Assembly: GCA_015522385.1 (NCBI GenBank)
Contig: WAMJ01000002.1
Location: 1 to 30,287, forward strand
From: Candidatus Heimdallarchaeota archaeon
Lineage (GTDB): Archaea > Asgardarchaeota > Heimdallarchaeia > Heimdallarchaeales > Kariarchaeaceae
Length of the DNA: 30,287 nt
Direction: 5' to 3'
A program made the position numbers and the translations under genes. The notes under the pieces are model-generated. The model was not told where the DNA came from. It was given only the letters and a program-made list of their open reading frames with translations, and ran no database searches. Below, one piece after another: positions 1 to 7,482 of this stretch; position 1 is the first letter of the stretch, and each line of letters begins with the position of its first letter.

Positions 1-600
1 CATCAAAGCCCAGAGAATTGCGCCGTTGATGAGATCCACCTTCAGTCCAATTGAGATCAGTATTATGGGGATAACGTACATGACTGTGTATGTGAGCAGT
101 GCTGCTAACGTCGAAGATCTTACTTTTACTGCTAGTTTTTCCAAAAATCGTTCGAGATAGAATTCAGCAGGTAGTGAAGAGTCTTCCCCAGGTTTGGCAA
201 GGATTTTGAACTCGAACAGCGGGTGAACCAACAGGAATCCTATGATGATCTCAAGCAGAGTCTCTGCCATTGGTGAGGGACTTCTCCCCATCACAGTCTC
301 TGTGCCTATGATTACAAGTGCCACAAACCCTATGGCCACGAATGTGTTAAATACAAGTAACCCCAGTTGCATCTTCAAGCTCAGCTTTGAAACCGACTCA
401 ACTCCTGCTGTTGACTTGACATCCCTTGTACTGAACCCCCACGCAGAGACGAAGATAAGGGTCCACAGTACCAAGACAAAAATGGTTAGGGTATCTCCCT
501 GTAGGAGCTCAGTCATCTCTTGAAAGAGGACTAGGTAGTAGAAACCTAGGACTGTCAGGAAACTTAGAATAGATGTTAATCGAGGATCAATACTTACCAC
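1..600 (-). CDS. Polytopic membrane protein, 5' part only (cut by window edge)
   Basis: The reverse strand is open from about position 600 to the left edge. A GTG at 600-598 opens a protein beginning VVSIDPRLTSILSFLTVLGF; an in-frame TTG at 615-613 is an alternative, and a TGA lies just upstream of it. About five hydrophobic segments are visible in the first 200 residues: ILSFLTVLGFYYLVLF, LTIFVLVLWTLIFVSAWGF, LGLLVFNTFVAIGFVALVII, LLEIIIGFLLVHPLF and LLTYTVMYVIPIILISIGL. A charged loop lies between the last two. I do not recognise a family. The gene is divergent from hisS with about 100 bases between the starts. A 93-codon open frame on the other strand (242-523) is its shadow. Confidence 0.6.
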   Translation of the reverse strand, partial: MVSIDPRLTSILSFLTVLGFYYLVLFQEMTELLQGDTLTIFVLVLWTLIFVSAWGFSTRDVKSTAGVESVSKLSLKMQLGLLVFNTFVAIGFVALVIIGTETVMGRSPSPMAETLLEIIIGFLLVHPLFEFKILAKPGEDSSLPAEFYLERFLEKLAVKVRSSTLAALLTYTVMYVIPIILISIGLKVDLINGAILWALM

Positions 601-703
601 ACTAATTAGTGACAACTCTCAATATTTCTATGTTTGTACACTTCAATTTTGGATAGTAATATGTACCAAATCATTCATAACTTCTGAATACTCCATCAGT
701 GTG

Positions 704-2191
704 ATGTCCTCACGAGATATCTTGCAACCCCTCCCTGGTCTGAGGGAATTCTTCCCGGAGTTCTGGGCTGAAATCGACTTCATCATATCGAAGATGAGAG
801 CAGTGTCCCTGCGGTACAATTACCAGGAGTACGAGGGGCCCTCCCTTGAACCAATTGAGCTGTACCAAGCAAAGAGTGGTGACGAATTACTAGGGGAGGT
901 CTACCACGTGTACGACAGTGAGGACAGGCATCTGGTACTGAGACCAGAGCAGACTCCGACCTTGGCAAAGATGCTCGCGAGGGAGCAGCAGAGATACTCT
1001 CGGCCGATCAGGTGGTTCTCGATCCCACGGCTCTTCAGGGACGAGGGAGTTCAGCGGGGCAGGACGAAGGAGTTTTGGCAACTCAATGTCGACATACTCG
1101 GTGAGAAGTCCGTAGCTGCGGATGCCGAGGTCATCGCCCTTGCCATCGACATCATCAAAGAGTGTGGTGTGGATCCACAGAAGTTCAATGTGCTTGTCAA
1201 CCACCGATCCCTCCTGAACACATACCTCGAATCGCTCGGAGTGGAGAATCCTTCGGCTGTGATCCAGACGATAGACCGCAAGATGAAGTACATCCAGAGC
1301 TGGGTGATAAGTGACCTGATCTCCAAAGGGATGGAGGAGTCCAAAGCTAGGAATGAGTCCATGCTGATCCGAAAACTTCTCAACGCCAGCGGGGATTATC
1401 TTGCGAAGCTGAAGAATGAGCTTCCAGACGAATACACAAGCTATCTTGAAGATTTTGAGACCATCGAACGTGACGTCATGTCCTCCGAGTTCAAGAAATT
1501 GGGAATCGACGATCAGACCAGTGAGAAGATCCTCAAGATGACCGCGATCAAGGGGAGGAAGGAGGAGTTCTTCGACAGCCTCGGGACCATAGACTTCCCG
1601 GAAGAGAGCCAGTCCGCGATCGGAGAGCTGAAGACACTGGCGGAGTTTCTCGAAGGATTCGGGGTGCTCGATAGTGTCCTCTTTGACCTCAGTCTGGCCA
1701 GAGGGCTGGATTACTACACCGGAATTGTTTTCGAAGCGTTCGACGCCTCCGGTGACATCGTCCGTGCTCTGTGCGGAGGAGGGAGGTATGACGACCTCGT
1801 GCAGGTTTTGGGCGGACAGCCTCTCACTGGTGTTGGATTCGGAATGGGGGATGTCGCCCTGCTGGAATTCGTCCGTAAGAACTCAACCCGATTCACCCCT
1901 GAAGACTACTCAGTAGACATCTACATCGCCCCTATCAAACCCGCGCAGGGGCCAGTGGCCATCAGGCTGGCTCAGGAGCTGAGGGAGTCATACAAAGTGA
2001 TGTGCAATCCATTCAAATGGAAGATCAAGAAGCACTTCAACATTGCAGATCAGTACGGTGCGAAGTACGCTATTGTCATCGGTCCCAGGGACGTGGAGCA
2101 AGGAACATGTAACCTGCGGAAGATGGAGGACGGAAGCTCAGAGGATATCCCCATGACCGAGCTCAGGAAGAGGCTCAAGGATCTGCTCTAA
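704..2191 (+). CDS. hisS: Histidyl-tRNA synthetase
   Basis: Class II aminoacyl-tRNA synthetase charging tRNA-His in the cytoplasm. Visible family motifs are motif 2 (FRDEG, then GRTKEFWQLNVDILG), the histidine-binding signature ARGLDYYTG, the following GGGRYDDL, and motif 3 with GVGFGMGDVALLE. A C-terminal anticodon-binding domain begins near VDIYIAPIKPA. The protein is 495 aa, longer than the roughly 420-aa bacterial enzyme and in the range of archaeal/eukaryotic HisRS. Two starts are adjacent, GTG at 701 and ATG at 704; I chose the ATG. A weak AT-rich CATTCATAAC centred near 678 is at the right distance for a TATA box. The TAA stop overlaps the TAG stop of the convergent oxidoreductase gene. 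Confidence 0.96.
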   Translation: MSSRDILQPLPGLREFFPEFWAEIDFIISKMRAVSLRYNYQEYEGPSLEPIELYQAKSGDELLGEVYHVYDSEDRHLVLRPEQTPTLAKMLAREQQRYSRPIRWFSIPRLFRDEGVQRGRTKEFWQLNVDILGEKSVAADAEVIALAIDIIKECGVDPQKFNVLVNHRSLLNTYLESLGVENPSAVIQTIDRKMKYIQSWVISDLISKGMEESKARNESMLIRKLLNASGDYLAKLKNELPDEYTSYLEDFETIERDVMSSEFKKLGIDDQTSEKILKMTAIKGRKEEFFDSLGTIDFPEESQSAIGELKTLAEFLEGFGVLDSVLFDLSLARGLDYYTGIVFEAFDASGDIVRALCGGGRYDDLVQVLGGQPLTGVGFGMGDVALLEFVRKNSTRFTPEDYSVDIYIAPIKPAQGPVAIRLAQELRESYKVMCNPFKWKIKKHFNIADQYGAKYAIVIGPRDVEQGTCNLRKMEDGSSEDIPMTELRKRLKDLL

Positions 2192-3255
2192 GCTCTTGGA
2201 GGGGCTCCTCCGATGAGGAGACCGGGGAATTTCATCAGGTAACTCACGAATCTCTCTCCCACTGCCACTTCTCGGAGACGCGAGGGGTCCCAAGGAGGCA
2301 GTACTGGCTCAAATGACGGATTGAGTACATCCTCTGCCCAGTCGGGGTGGATGATCCCTGCCTTTCCGACTGCCACTATGTCTGCACCTGTCTCAAGCGC
2401 GCGATCTGCACTTTCTTTGTCCCATATTCCACCGGCCACCTCAATCTTCACATCGGGTGGTACGACCCCCCTGATCGCCGTCACAACCGGTGTTTTGTCC
2501 TCCTCGAATGGTGCGGGACCGCTGGCATCCCTGAGCGAGAGGTGGATCACATCCGCACCGTCCTCCGCCAGCCACCTGCACAGCTGCTTAGCATCTGATA
2601 GTGTGAGGCCACGTCTTGCGTAGAGGTCCACTGGTGAGATCCTGACATTTACAATGAAATCTGGAGCTACCTCCTTCCTCACTGACTGAAGGGTTCTCCT
2701 GAGGAACCTCGCCCGATTCTCCAAGCTTCCGCCGAACTCATCCGTTCTGTGGTTGTCCTCCGGAGCCAGAAACTGTGTGAAAAGGTACCCGTTCGCTCCA
2801 TGGATCTCCACGCCTCCAAATCCCGCGCTCTCCGCCCGGACTGCCGCTTGGGTGAAGTCGTTAACCACCCTCTCGATATCCTCTGTTGACGCTCGCCTCA
2901 CGCCATCGGAGGCATCGGCCGAAATCCTCTGCGGGGCCAATGACGCCTTGGCACCCGCGTGGTGGAGCTGGACAATGGAGGTTGTACCACTTAGTTCACG
3001 AGCCAGCCGTGCCAAGCCCGGGAGGTGCTTATCCTCGGCTATCCCTAGTTGTCCATCCCAGGCCTTCCCCTCCTCACTTACATACGCTGCACAGGTAGAG
3101 AGGAGCCCGAACCCCGTCCTCCTTCGCAACCAGTTAAGCTCGTCGTCATGGAGTGTCCCGTCCGAGTTGGACTGCGTGTTCGTAAGAGGGGCCAGAGCAC
3201 ACCTATTCTTAAGTACTTTTCCTGATTTAAGCTCAATGGCGTCGTCAAGTTTCAC
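2188..3255 (-). CDS. Old Yellow Enzyme family NADH:flavin oxidoreductase
   Basis: FMN-dependent ene-reductase-type TIM barrel of 355 aa. The N-terminus NRCALAPLTNTQSNSDGT matches the family's FMN-binding opening. IVQLHHAGAKA, then GGVEIHGANGYLFTQFLAP with NHRTDEFGGSLENRARF, is the classic OYE core, with the His/Asn substrate pair in the HGAN segment. ADIVAVGKAGIIHPDW near the C-terminus is the phosphate-binding end. There is no fused Fe-S/FAD reductase part as in 2,4-dienoyl-CoA reductase, so this is the short form. The physiological substrate cannot be read from sequence. The GTG start at 3255 is preceded by GGTGAG at a spacing of 6 and by TATAAATT on its own strand. The gene is convergent with hisS (stops overlap) and divergent from the sugar kinase. 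Confidence 0.92.
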   Translation of the reverse strand: MKLDDAIELKSGKVLKNRCALAPLTNTQSNSDGTLHDDELNWLRRRTGFGLLSTCAAYVSEEGKAWDGQLGIAEDKHLPGLARLARELSGTTSIVQLHHAGAKASLAPQRISADASDGVRRASTEDIERVVNDFTQAAVRAESAGFGGVEIHGANGYLFTQFLAPEDNHRTDEFGGSLENRARFLRRTLQSVRKEVAPDFIVNVRISPVDLYARRGLTLSDAKQLCRWLAEDGADVIHLSLRDASGPAPFEEDKTPVVTAIRGVVPPDVKIEVAGGIWDKESADRALETGADIVAVGKAGIIHPDWAEDVLNPSFEPVLPPWDPSRLREVAVGERFVSYLMKFPGLLIGGAPPRA

Positions 3256-3276
3256 ACGTGCAGCTCACCCGTATTG

Positions 3277-3284
3277 AATTTATA
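3277..3284 (-). promoter_or_regulatory. TATA box of the OYE-family gene
   Basis: Read on the minus strand this is TATAAATT, centred about 25 bases before the GTG start at 3255. That spacing implies a leaderless or very short-leader transcript. It lies in the divergent gap shared with the PfkB-family gene. Confidence 0.55.
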
Positions 3285-3322
3285 CCATCGCACTGTCCTA
3301 AATCCGAGAACACCTGCTAGGG

Positions 3323-3330
3323 CTTTTATC
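3323..3330 (+). promoter_or_regulatory. TATA-like box of the PfkB-family kinase gene
   Basis: CTTTTATC is centred about 26 bases before the GTG at 3352. This is the main reason for preferring that GTG over the upstream TTG at 3274. Confidence 0.45.
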
Positions 3331-3351
3331 CTATCTGGTGATCTAGGGTGT

Positions 3352-4284
3352 GTGATCTACCTCGGTTTCGATCCGGTGTTCAGGGACATCACAGTCCTTC
3401 TCAAGGACGGGGTGGGCGGACTGGCCAGAGGGCTACCTCCTGTTGGTGTGCACCATCCCTATGCCACCGTGTCAGAGAGGGCTGGAGGCAATGGAGTCAA
3501 TGTCTTCCGGACACTCAGGTCGTTGGGTGTGGAGTGTGAGCTCGTCATCGCCTGTGATGACAGCTTTGAGAACCTCCTGCGTACAGAGGGATTAGGGGCT
3601 ATACGGTTCGCTGACGTCCCGGGCAACTCCACTGTCATCCTCTCTTTCAGAGACGGGGAGACCCAGATCAACGCTGCCGGGATGGAGCTCGGACAGTCAC
3701 TCTGGACTAGGGACGTCCACTCGTACTGGACTGAGTCATCGATCAACGTCTCGACAAACTGGTGGCTGAATCCGGTTGCCCCAGAGTGGGTGGCTTCACA
3801 GATCCTTGGCAGCACAGGGATGTCGTACTCCGAGCTTCTCACACTGCGGGATCCAGTGGAATACGTTCTCTCCCAAGAGGTCAGGCTCAAGCAAGTATTC
3901 GTCACCGATCCTGGGATGATCCATGAGCACAAGGATTCCGAGGTACTTGTCAAATTGCTGGACAGGGTGCTCTGTGATCCCCGGGCGATATTGGTTGGGA
4001 ACGAGCACGAGGTTCCTACCATTTTACCCCGCCTGTCGGATCCCCACCTCGTTGTCATCCACAGGGCGGACAGTGTGACTTTGTTGCGGAATGGGGAAGA
4101 GGATGTTGTAGGAGTCGATCCCCTACCCATGGGTGCTCGGAATTTTGTGGGGGCAGGAGACGCGTTCCTTGCAGGATTCATCCACGAATTCCTCAGCCAC
4201 AGCACCGATCCGCTGCGCGCAATTCACCGGGCTAACGCCGTCGCCCGTGCTCACATTCTCGGAAAGACCCCGCCAACTACGTAA
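3352..4284 (+). CDS. PfkB/ribokinase-family carbohydrate kinase
   Basis: Predicted ATP-dependent kinase of a sugar or nucleoside, about 310 aa. From the GTG at 3352 the protein begins VIYLGFDPVFRDITVLLKD, which lines up with the first strand of PfkB folds. GGNGVNVFRTLRSLG is the first PfkB signature (substrate-binding Gly-Gly and Asn). VGNEHEVPTIL carries the NxxE metal-site motif. NFVGAGDAFLAGFIHEFL is signature 2, with the catalytic Asp of GAGD and the anion hole. The substrate is not identifiable; the lid region differs from textbook ribokinases. The frame stays open upstream to a TTG at 3274, but that extension (about 26 aa) has no family look and the TATA-like box sits inside it. The gene is divergent from the oxidoreductase and 163 bases upstream of the RadA-like gene. 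Confidence 0.85.
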   Translation: MIYLGFDPVFRDITVLLKDGVGGLARGLPPVGVHHPYATVSERAGGNGVNVFRTLRSLGVECELVIACDDSFENLLRTEGLGAIRFADVPGNSTVILSFRDGETQINAAGMELGQSLWTRDVHSYWTESSINVSTNWWLNPVAPEWVASQILGSTGMSYSELLTLRDPVEYVLSQEVRLKQVFVTDPGMIHEHKDSEVLVKLLDRVLCDPRAILVGNEHEVPTILPRLSDPHLVVIHRADSVTLLRNGEEDVVGVDPLPMGARNFVGAGDAFLAGFIHEFLSHSTDPLRAIHRANAVARAHILGKTPPTT

Positions 4285-4303
4285 ACAAGGCTCTTCTCAG
4301 CCA

Positions 4304-4372
4304 GAATACTTTCGGTGTAGCTTCCCAGAAGGGAACTCCTCGGGCAGATGTCCGTCCTGAATACTTTCGGTG
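4304..4372 (+). repeat. 14-base direct repeat pair upstream of the RadA-like/PolB2 unit
   Basis: GAATACTTTCGGTG occurs identically at 4304-4317 and 4359-4372, 55 bases apart, in the non-coding gap before the RadA-like gene. The second copy ends about 42 bases upstream of its TATA box, where an archaeal activator or repressor site could sit. Between the copies, TTCCC-AGAA-GGGAA at 4322-4335 can form a 5-bp hairpin just after the kinase gene. Confidence 0.7.
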
Positions 4373-4413
4373 GGGTCTCAGCCTCCCTCCCCCTCAGATT
4401 CGTCACTATGCGC

Positions 4414-4421
4414 TTTATATA
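4414..4421 (+). promoter_or_regulatory. TATA box of the RadA-like/PolB2 unit
   Basis: TTTATATA lies with its centre about 30 bases before the ATG at 4448, implying a leaderless transcript carrying both downstream genes. Confidence 0.6.
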
Positions 4422-4447
4422 GGCTAGAATCAATATTTCTCACAGAG

Positions 4448-5179
4448 ATGTCAACGCCGGTCTTCCAAAGAGCAAGCACTATCGTCCATCCCACCGAGCT
4501 CCCGGTTGATCCAGACAACTCACCTCTGATCGCTTCTGTCCTTGGATCATGGGAGGAGGGGAGTGTGTATCTCCTCGAGGGACCCTTCACCCGGACGATC
4601 CACAAGTATCTGCACTACACCATGCTCAACGCAATCACCCGCGGAAGAAAGACCACCATGATAGATGCAGCGAACTCCTTCACCCCGCAGCACATCGACG
4701 AGCTCGCGCAGAGGAGAAGGCTCCAGACCACAGAGATTCTTGACAGCATAGCCTTGTCACGTCCCTTCCAAATGTTCCAAGCAGCGAGCATCGTGGAGAA
4801 GGTCTACAACCTACATGTGGGGAAATCTGGGTGTCTCATCGTGGTCACCGACCTCCCGCCCATGTTCTTTGATTCCTCGGTGGAGGAGGCACAGGATTCG
4901 GGGCTCTCTGCCAACGAGAGCTTCCACCACTCTGTCGGGCTACTCCAGCGGCTGGCTTGGAGTGGAAACATAGTCATTCTCACAGAGAGGGCGCAGACCG
5001 TGGACGACGCCAGACTGGGATTCGCCGCGAATGTGCACCTGAGGTTTGAGCAGGTTGCCGACGGGTACCAGACCGCCACTCTTCTCTCCCACCCCAACTC
5101 ACCTCTCAAGACGGTGAGGCACAGAGTGGAGAAAACCCGCCGCTCCGTCCAGCAGATGTCCCTGGAGGAGTTCTTCTGA
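4448..5179 (+). CDS. RadA/RecA-superfamily paralogue with degenerate ATPase motifs
   Basis: A 243-aa protein that keeps the outline of the RadA core but not its chemistry. At the P-loop position it reads EGPFTRTIHKY (residues 44-54): the leading Gly-Pro survives, but the Gly-Lys-Thr of GKT does not. The segment matching RadA's IDTE..F..ER reads MIDAANSFTPQHIDELAQRR (about 75-95), so the catalytic Glu is lost. SGCLIVVTDLPPMFF is the Walker B strand and keeps its Asp; HLRFEQVADGYQTATLLSHP resembles the RadA C-terminal core strands. There is no helix-hairpin-helix N-terminal domain. The ATG at 4448 follows a good TATA box. The stop overlaps the presumed CTG start of the polymerase, so the two are probably co-translated. 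I infer a structural partner of PolB2 (compare ImuA next to ImuB in bacteria), not an active recombinase. Confidence 0.75.
   Translation: MSTPVFQRASTIVHPTELPVDPDNSPLIASVLGSWEEGSVYLLEGPFTRTIHKYLHYTMLNAITRGRKTTMIDAANSFTPQHIDELAQRRRLQTTEILDSIALSRPFQMFQAASIVEKVYNLHVGKSGCLIVVTDLPPMFFDSSVEEAQDSGLSANESFHHSVGLLQRLAWSGNIVILTERAQTVDDARLGFAANVHLRFEQVADGYQTATLLSHPNSPLKTVRHRVEKTRRSVQQMSLEEFF
5164..5178 (+). promoter_or_regulatory. Shine-Dalgarno and CTG start of the polymerase gene
   Basis: GGAGG at 5164-5168 is followed after 7 bases by CTG at 5176-5178, which overlaps the TGA of the upstream gene as CTGA. The polymerase frame is open upstream only to a TGA at 5047, and that stretch holds no ATG, GTG or TTG. 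The first conventional start candidate, a GTG at 5371, would remove about 65 residues with B-family N-terminal character. Confidence 0.55.
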
Positions 5180-7482
5180 GGGGGCACATCCTCAACATCG
5201 AATTCTGGGGGAAGTACACCTATGTCTGGTTAAAGACTTCCGAGGGAGTTCGTGAACTTAAGCTCAGGTACCGTCCTGTCATCTATGCAAAGATCAGGAA
5301 GGAGATCAGCGAGGACATTGTCCTCATCCAAAGTCAGCGCACGTGCCACTCGGTCTCGTGTGATCTGGCGGTGCTCGGGAGTGACAAATCGTACCCCGAG
5401 GAGGTGCTTAAGATAGAGGTGAATAGCCCCCCGCAGGTAGCCTCACTCGTCTCCTTCCTCCACAAGAACAGGTTCACCCTCTTCAACTCCGACCTGCACC
5501 CCCGCGAAAAATTCTTCGTAGACACATCCTCTTTCCCACTAGGTCTGTGCGATATCCATGTGGAACCTAATCTCGACTTCACGATCACCATGCTAGAGAA
5601 TCCAAGAGACCCTATCTACGAGACTCCCCCGCTATCGGTTCTCTCGTTACACCTGAGGGTCGAGACCGGTGACCACGTCTTTCCTCGGTGGAGTGACCCG
5701 CTGAGCTCTTTCGAGGTCTCTTTCCGCCCGTCTCTCAGGGATCGTGAAAGTAAGGAATACCTCCCGCCATCTCCAGATTATGCCTTCCGCTTCCGTTCTT
5801 CCAAGGACGAGAGAACTATGCTCCTCGAGATACAGGAGATCATCACCACCTGTGATCCAGACGTCCTGCTCATAGAGGGTGGCGACAGCTTCAAGATCAA
5901 CCACCTCGCCTATCGAGTGAGGGAGCATGGCCTTCTCCGGCAGTACTTCCTCGGAAGATTGAGGAAGCGTATGAGACCGTCATCATCGATAGGGAGCCAG
6001 TCATACATGAGCTATGGAGCAATCCTTCATCGTACTACCCCTACCTACATCCCGGGGAGGATACACATCGACCCGAGCAACTCTTTCTTCTACAGGGACA
6101 GCGGGATCTCCGGGCTGACGGAGCTCTCGAGGCTTGGTGGTGTGCCCCCTGACAGGTGTGCCCGCAATTCCATCGGTACTGTTCTCACAGCGATGGAGAT
6201 CAAGATTGCCAATGATTCCATCCCCCGGATTCTGGTGCCCGAGCTCAAGGCCAAGGGAGAGCGGATCAAGGGGAGCGGGGGGCTGCTCACTGCTGACAAC
6301 GGGGGTGTCGTCTTCCCAGCCCTCCCTGGACTCTACGAGAGGGTGTGGGGTATCGATTTTGCCTCGCTGTACCCCACGATCATGATGAACCACAACATCA
6401 GCTCGGAGACTGTCCTGTGTGATTGCTGTTTTGAGACCCAGACCAACATCGTCCCCGAAGTTGGTTACTACGTCTGTAGCAAGCGCAGGGGAATAGTGAG
6501 CCAAGCGATGCAGTTGGTACTCTCCAAGAGACTGAGCTACAAGTACATCAAGAAGGGATGTACCGACCCGTACACCTACGAGCATCTCGACCAGATAGAT
6601 TCGGCCCTCAAGTGGATACTTGTCTCCGCTTTCGGTTACCTTGGCTTTAGGAACTCACGCTGGGGGTCGATCGAGAGTCACCAGTGCGTGACTGCCTATG
6701 CAAGGCACTACCTACGGATCGCAGAGGAGATCGCCTACGAGGAGGGGTACGAGACAGTAGCGGGGATCACCGACTCGCTCTTTGTCCGTGCACGGGGAGA
6801 GAAAGAGGATGCTATCGAGAACATGGAAAGGCTTATCCAGAGGATATCGGCAGAGACGGGTGTGCCCATGAATATCGATGGACTCTTCAACTGGATCGTC
6901 TTCACGAACGTGCGGGACAGTCCACACATCTCGGCGCTCAACCGCTACTTCGGGTGCTACAGCACAGGCATGGTGAAAATCAGAGGGATAGAGGCCCGAA
7001 AGCACTCCACATGCAAACTGGTCAAGAAGTTCCAGCACGAGGTCCTTGATATTCTCAGCAGGCAGAAGACCCGTGAGGAATTCCTCGCGGCGATCCCCCT
7101 GTGTGAGGAAAAGCTAGAAGAATGGCAGGCGCGGGTGAAGCGAGGGGTTCCCCGCGAGGATCTGGTGATCAAGATCCGGAGCGGAAAGGGCTCTAAGGGG
7201 TACCGCTCCAACCTTATACAGGCAGTTGTCGCCCGTGAATACGACCGCAAGGGAAAGACCGTCGAACCAGGGCAGTCGATGCGCTACATCGTCCGTGACT
7301 TCCACGGAGAGAAACGTGTGGTTATCGAGCCCGAGCTCACAGAGGACAGTCCCTACGATGTGGACTGGTACGTCGCCCTGTTGAATAAGGCGTACCTTGA
7401 CCTCATGGAGACAGTAATGCTACAGGAGTACGGGGAAATTAAATCTGTGAGGGAATCTGATATTGAAGTCTTTTTCTCTTGA
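5176..7482 (+). CDS. polB2: PolB2 (Dpo2-like) B-family DNA polymerase, exonuclease-dead with a partly disrupted polymerase site
   Basis: About 768 aa if CTG 5176 is the start. Motif A, GIDFASLYPTIM, is intact (Asp near 394). Motif B reads ALKWILVSAFGYLGF, keeping the Lys but with Val where the usual Asn sits. Motif C reads AGITDSLF (about 530-536): the first Asp of DTD is Ile, the second is kept. The exonuclease is dead: Exo I (usually DIE) reads LSLHLRVETG, and the Exo II region reads LLIEGGDSFKINHLAYR without its Asn/Asp. CDCCFETQ...GYYVC (about 415-434) is a small Cys cluster near the fingers. This pattern fits the archaeal PolB2 family, whose Sulfolobus member Dpo2 is linked to damage tolerance. 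It is too short and altered to be the replicative PolB3/PolB1. Overlap with the RadA-like gene supports a joint role. Its stop abuts the ahcY stop. Confidence 0.82.
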   Translation: MRGHILNIEFWGKYTYVWLKTSEGVRELKLRYRPVIYAKIRKEISEDIVLIQSQRTCHSVSCDLAVLGSDKSYPEEVLKIEVNSPPQVASLVSFLHKNRFTLFNSDLHPREKFFVDTSSFPLGLCDIHVEPNLDFTITMLENPRDPIYETPPLSVLSLHLRVETGDHVFPRWSDPLSSFEVSFRPSLRDRESKEYLPPSPDYAFRFRSSKDERTMLLEIQEIITTCDPDVLLIEGGDSFKINHLAYRVREHGLLRQYFLGRLRKRMRPSSSIGSQSYMSYGAILHRTTPTYIPGRIHIDPSNSFFYRDSGISGLTELSRLGGVPPDRCARNSIGTVLTAMEIKIANDSIPRILVPELKAKGERIKGSGGLLTADNGGVVFPALPGLYERVWGIDFASLYPTIMMNHNISSETVLCDCCFETQTNIVPEVGYYVCSKRRGIVSQAMQLVLSKRLSYKYIKKGCTDPYTYEHLDQIDSALKWILVSAFGYLGFRNSRWGSIESHQCVTAYARHYLRIAEEIAYEEGYETVAGITDSLFVRARGEKEDAIENMERLIQRISAETGVPMNIDGLFNWIVFTNVRDSPHISALNRYFGCYSTGMVKIRGIEARKHSTCKLVKKFQHEVLDILSRQKTREEFLAAIPLCEEKLEEWQARVKRGVPREDLVIKIRSGKGSKGYRSNLIQAVVAREYDRKGKTVEPGQSMRYIVRDFHGEKRVVIEPELTEDSPYDVDWYVALLNKAYLDLMETVMLQEYGEIKSVRESDIEVFFS

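Noticed and set aside
242..523. 93-codon plus-strand open frame near the left edge
   Set aside because: It lies opposite the membrane-protein gene on the minus strand, which has a continuous open frame with clear membrane helices; the plus-strand product has no coherent character.
3459..4205. 248-codon minus-strand open frame
   Set aside because: It is a shadow of the PfkB-family kinase gene, whose signatures are unambiguous. The product is Ser/Thr/Arg-rich, as expected from an antisense frame of a GC-richer gene.
6001..6585. 194-codon minus-strand open frame
   Set aside because: It is opposite the polymerase motif A region; no domain is visible.
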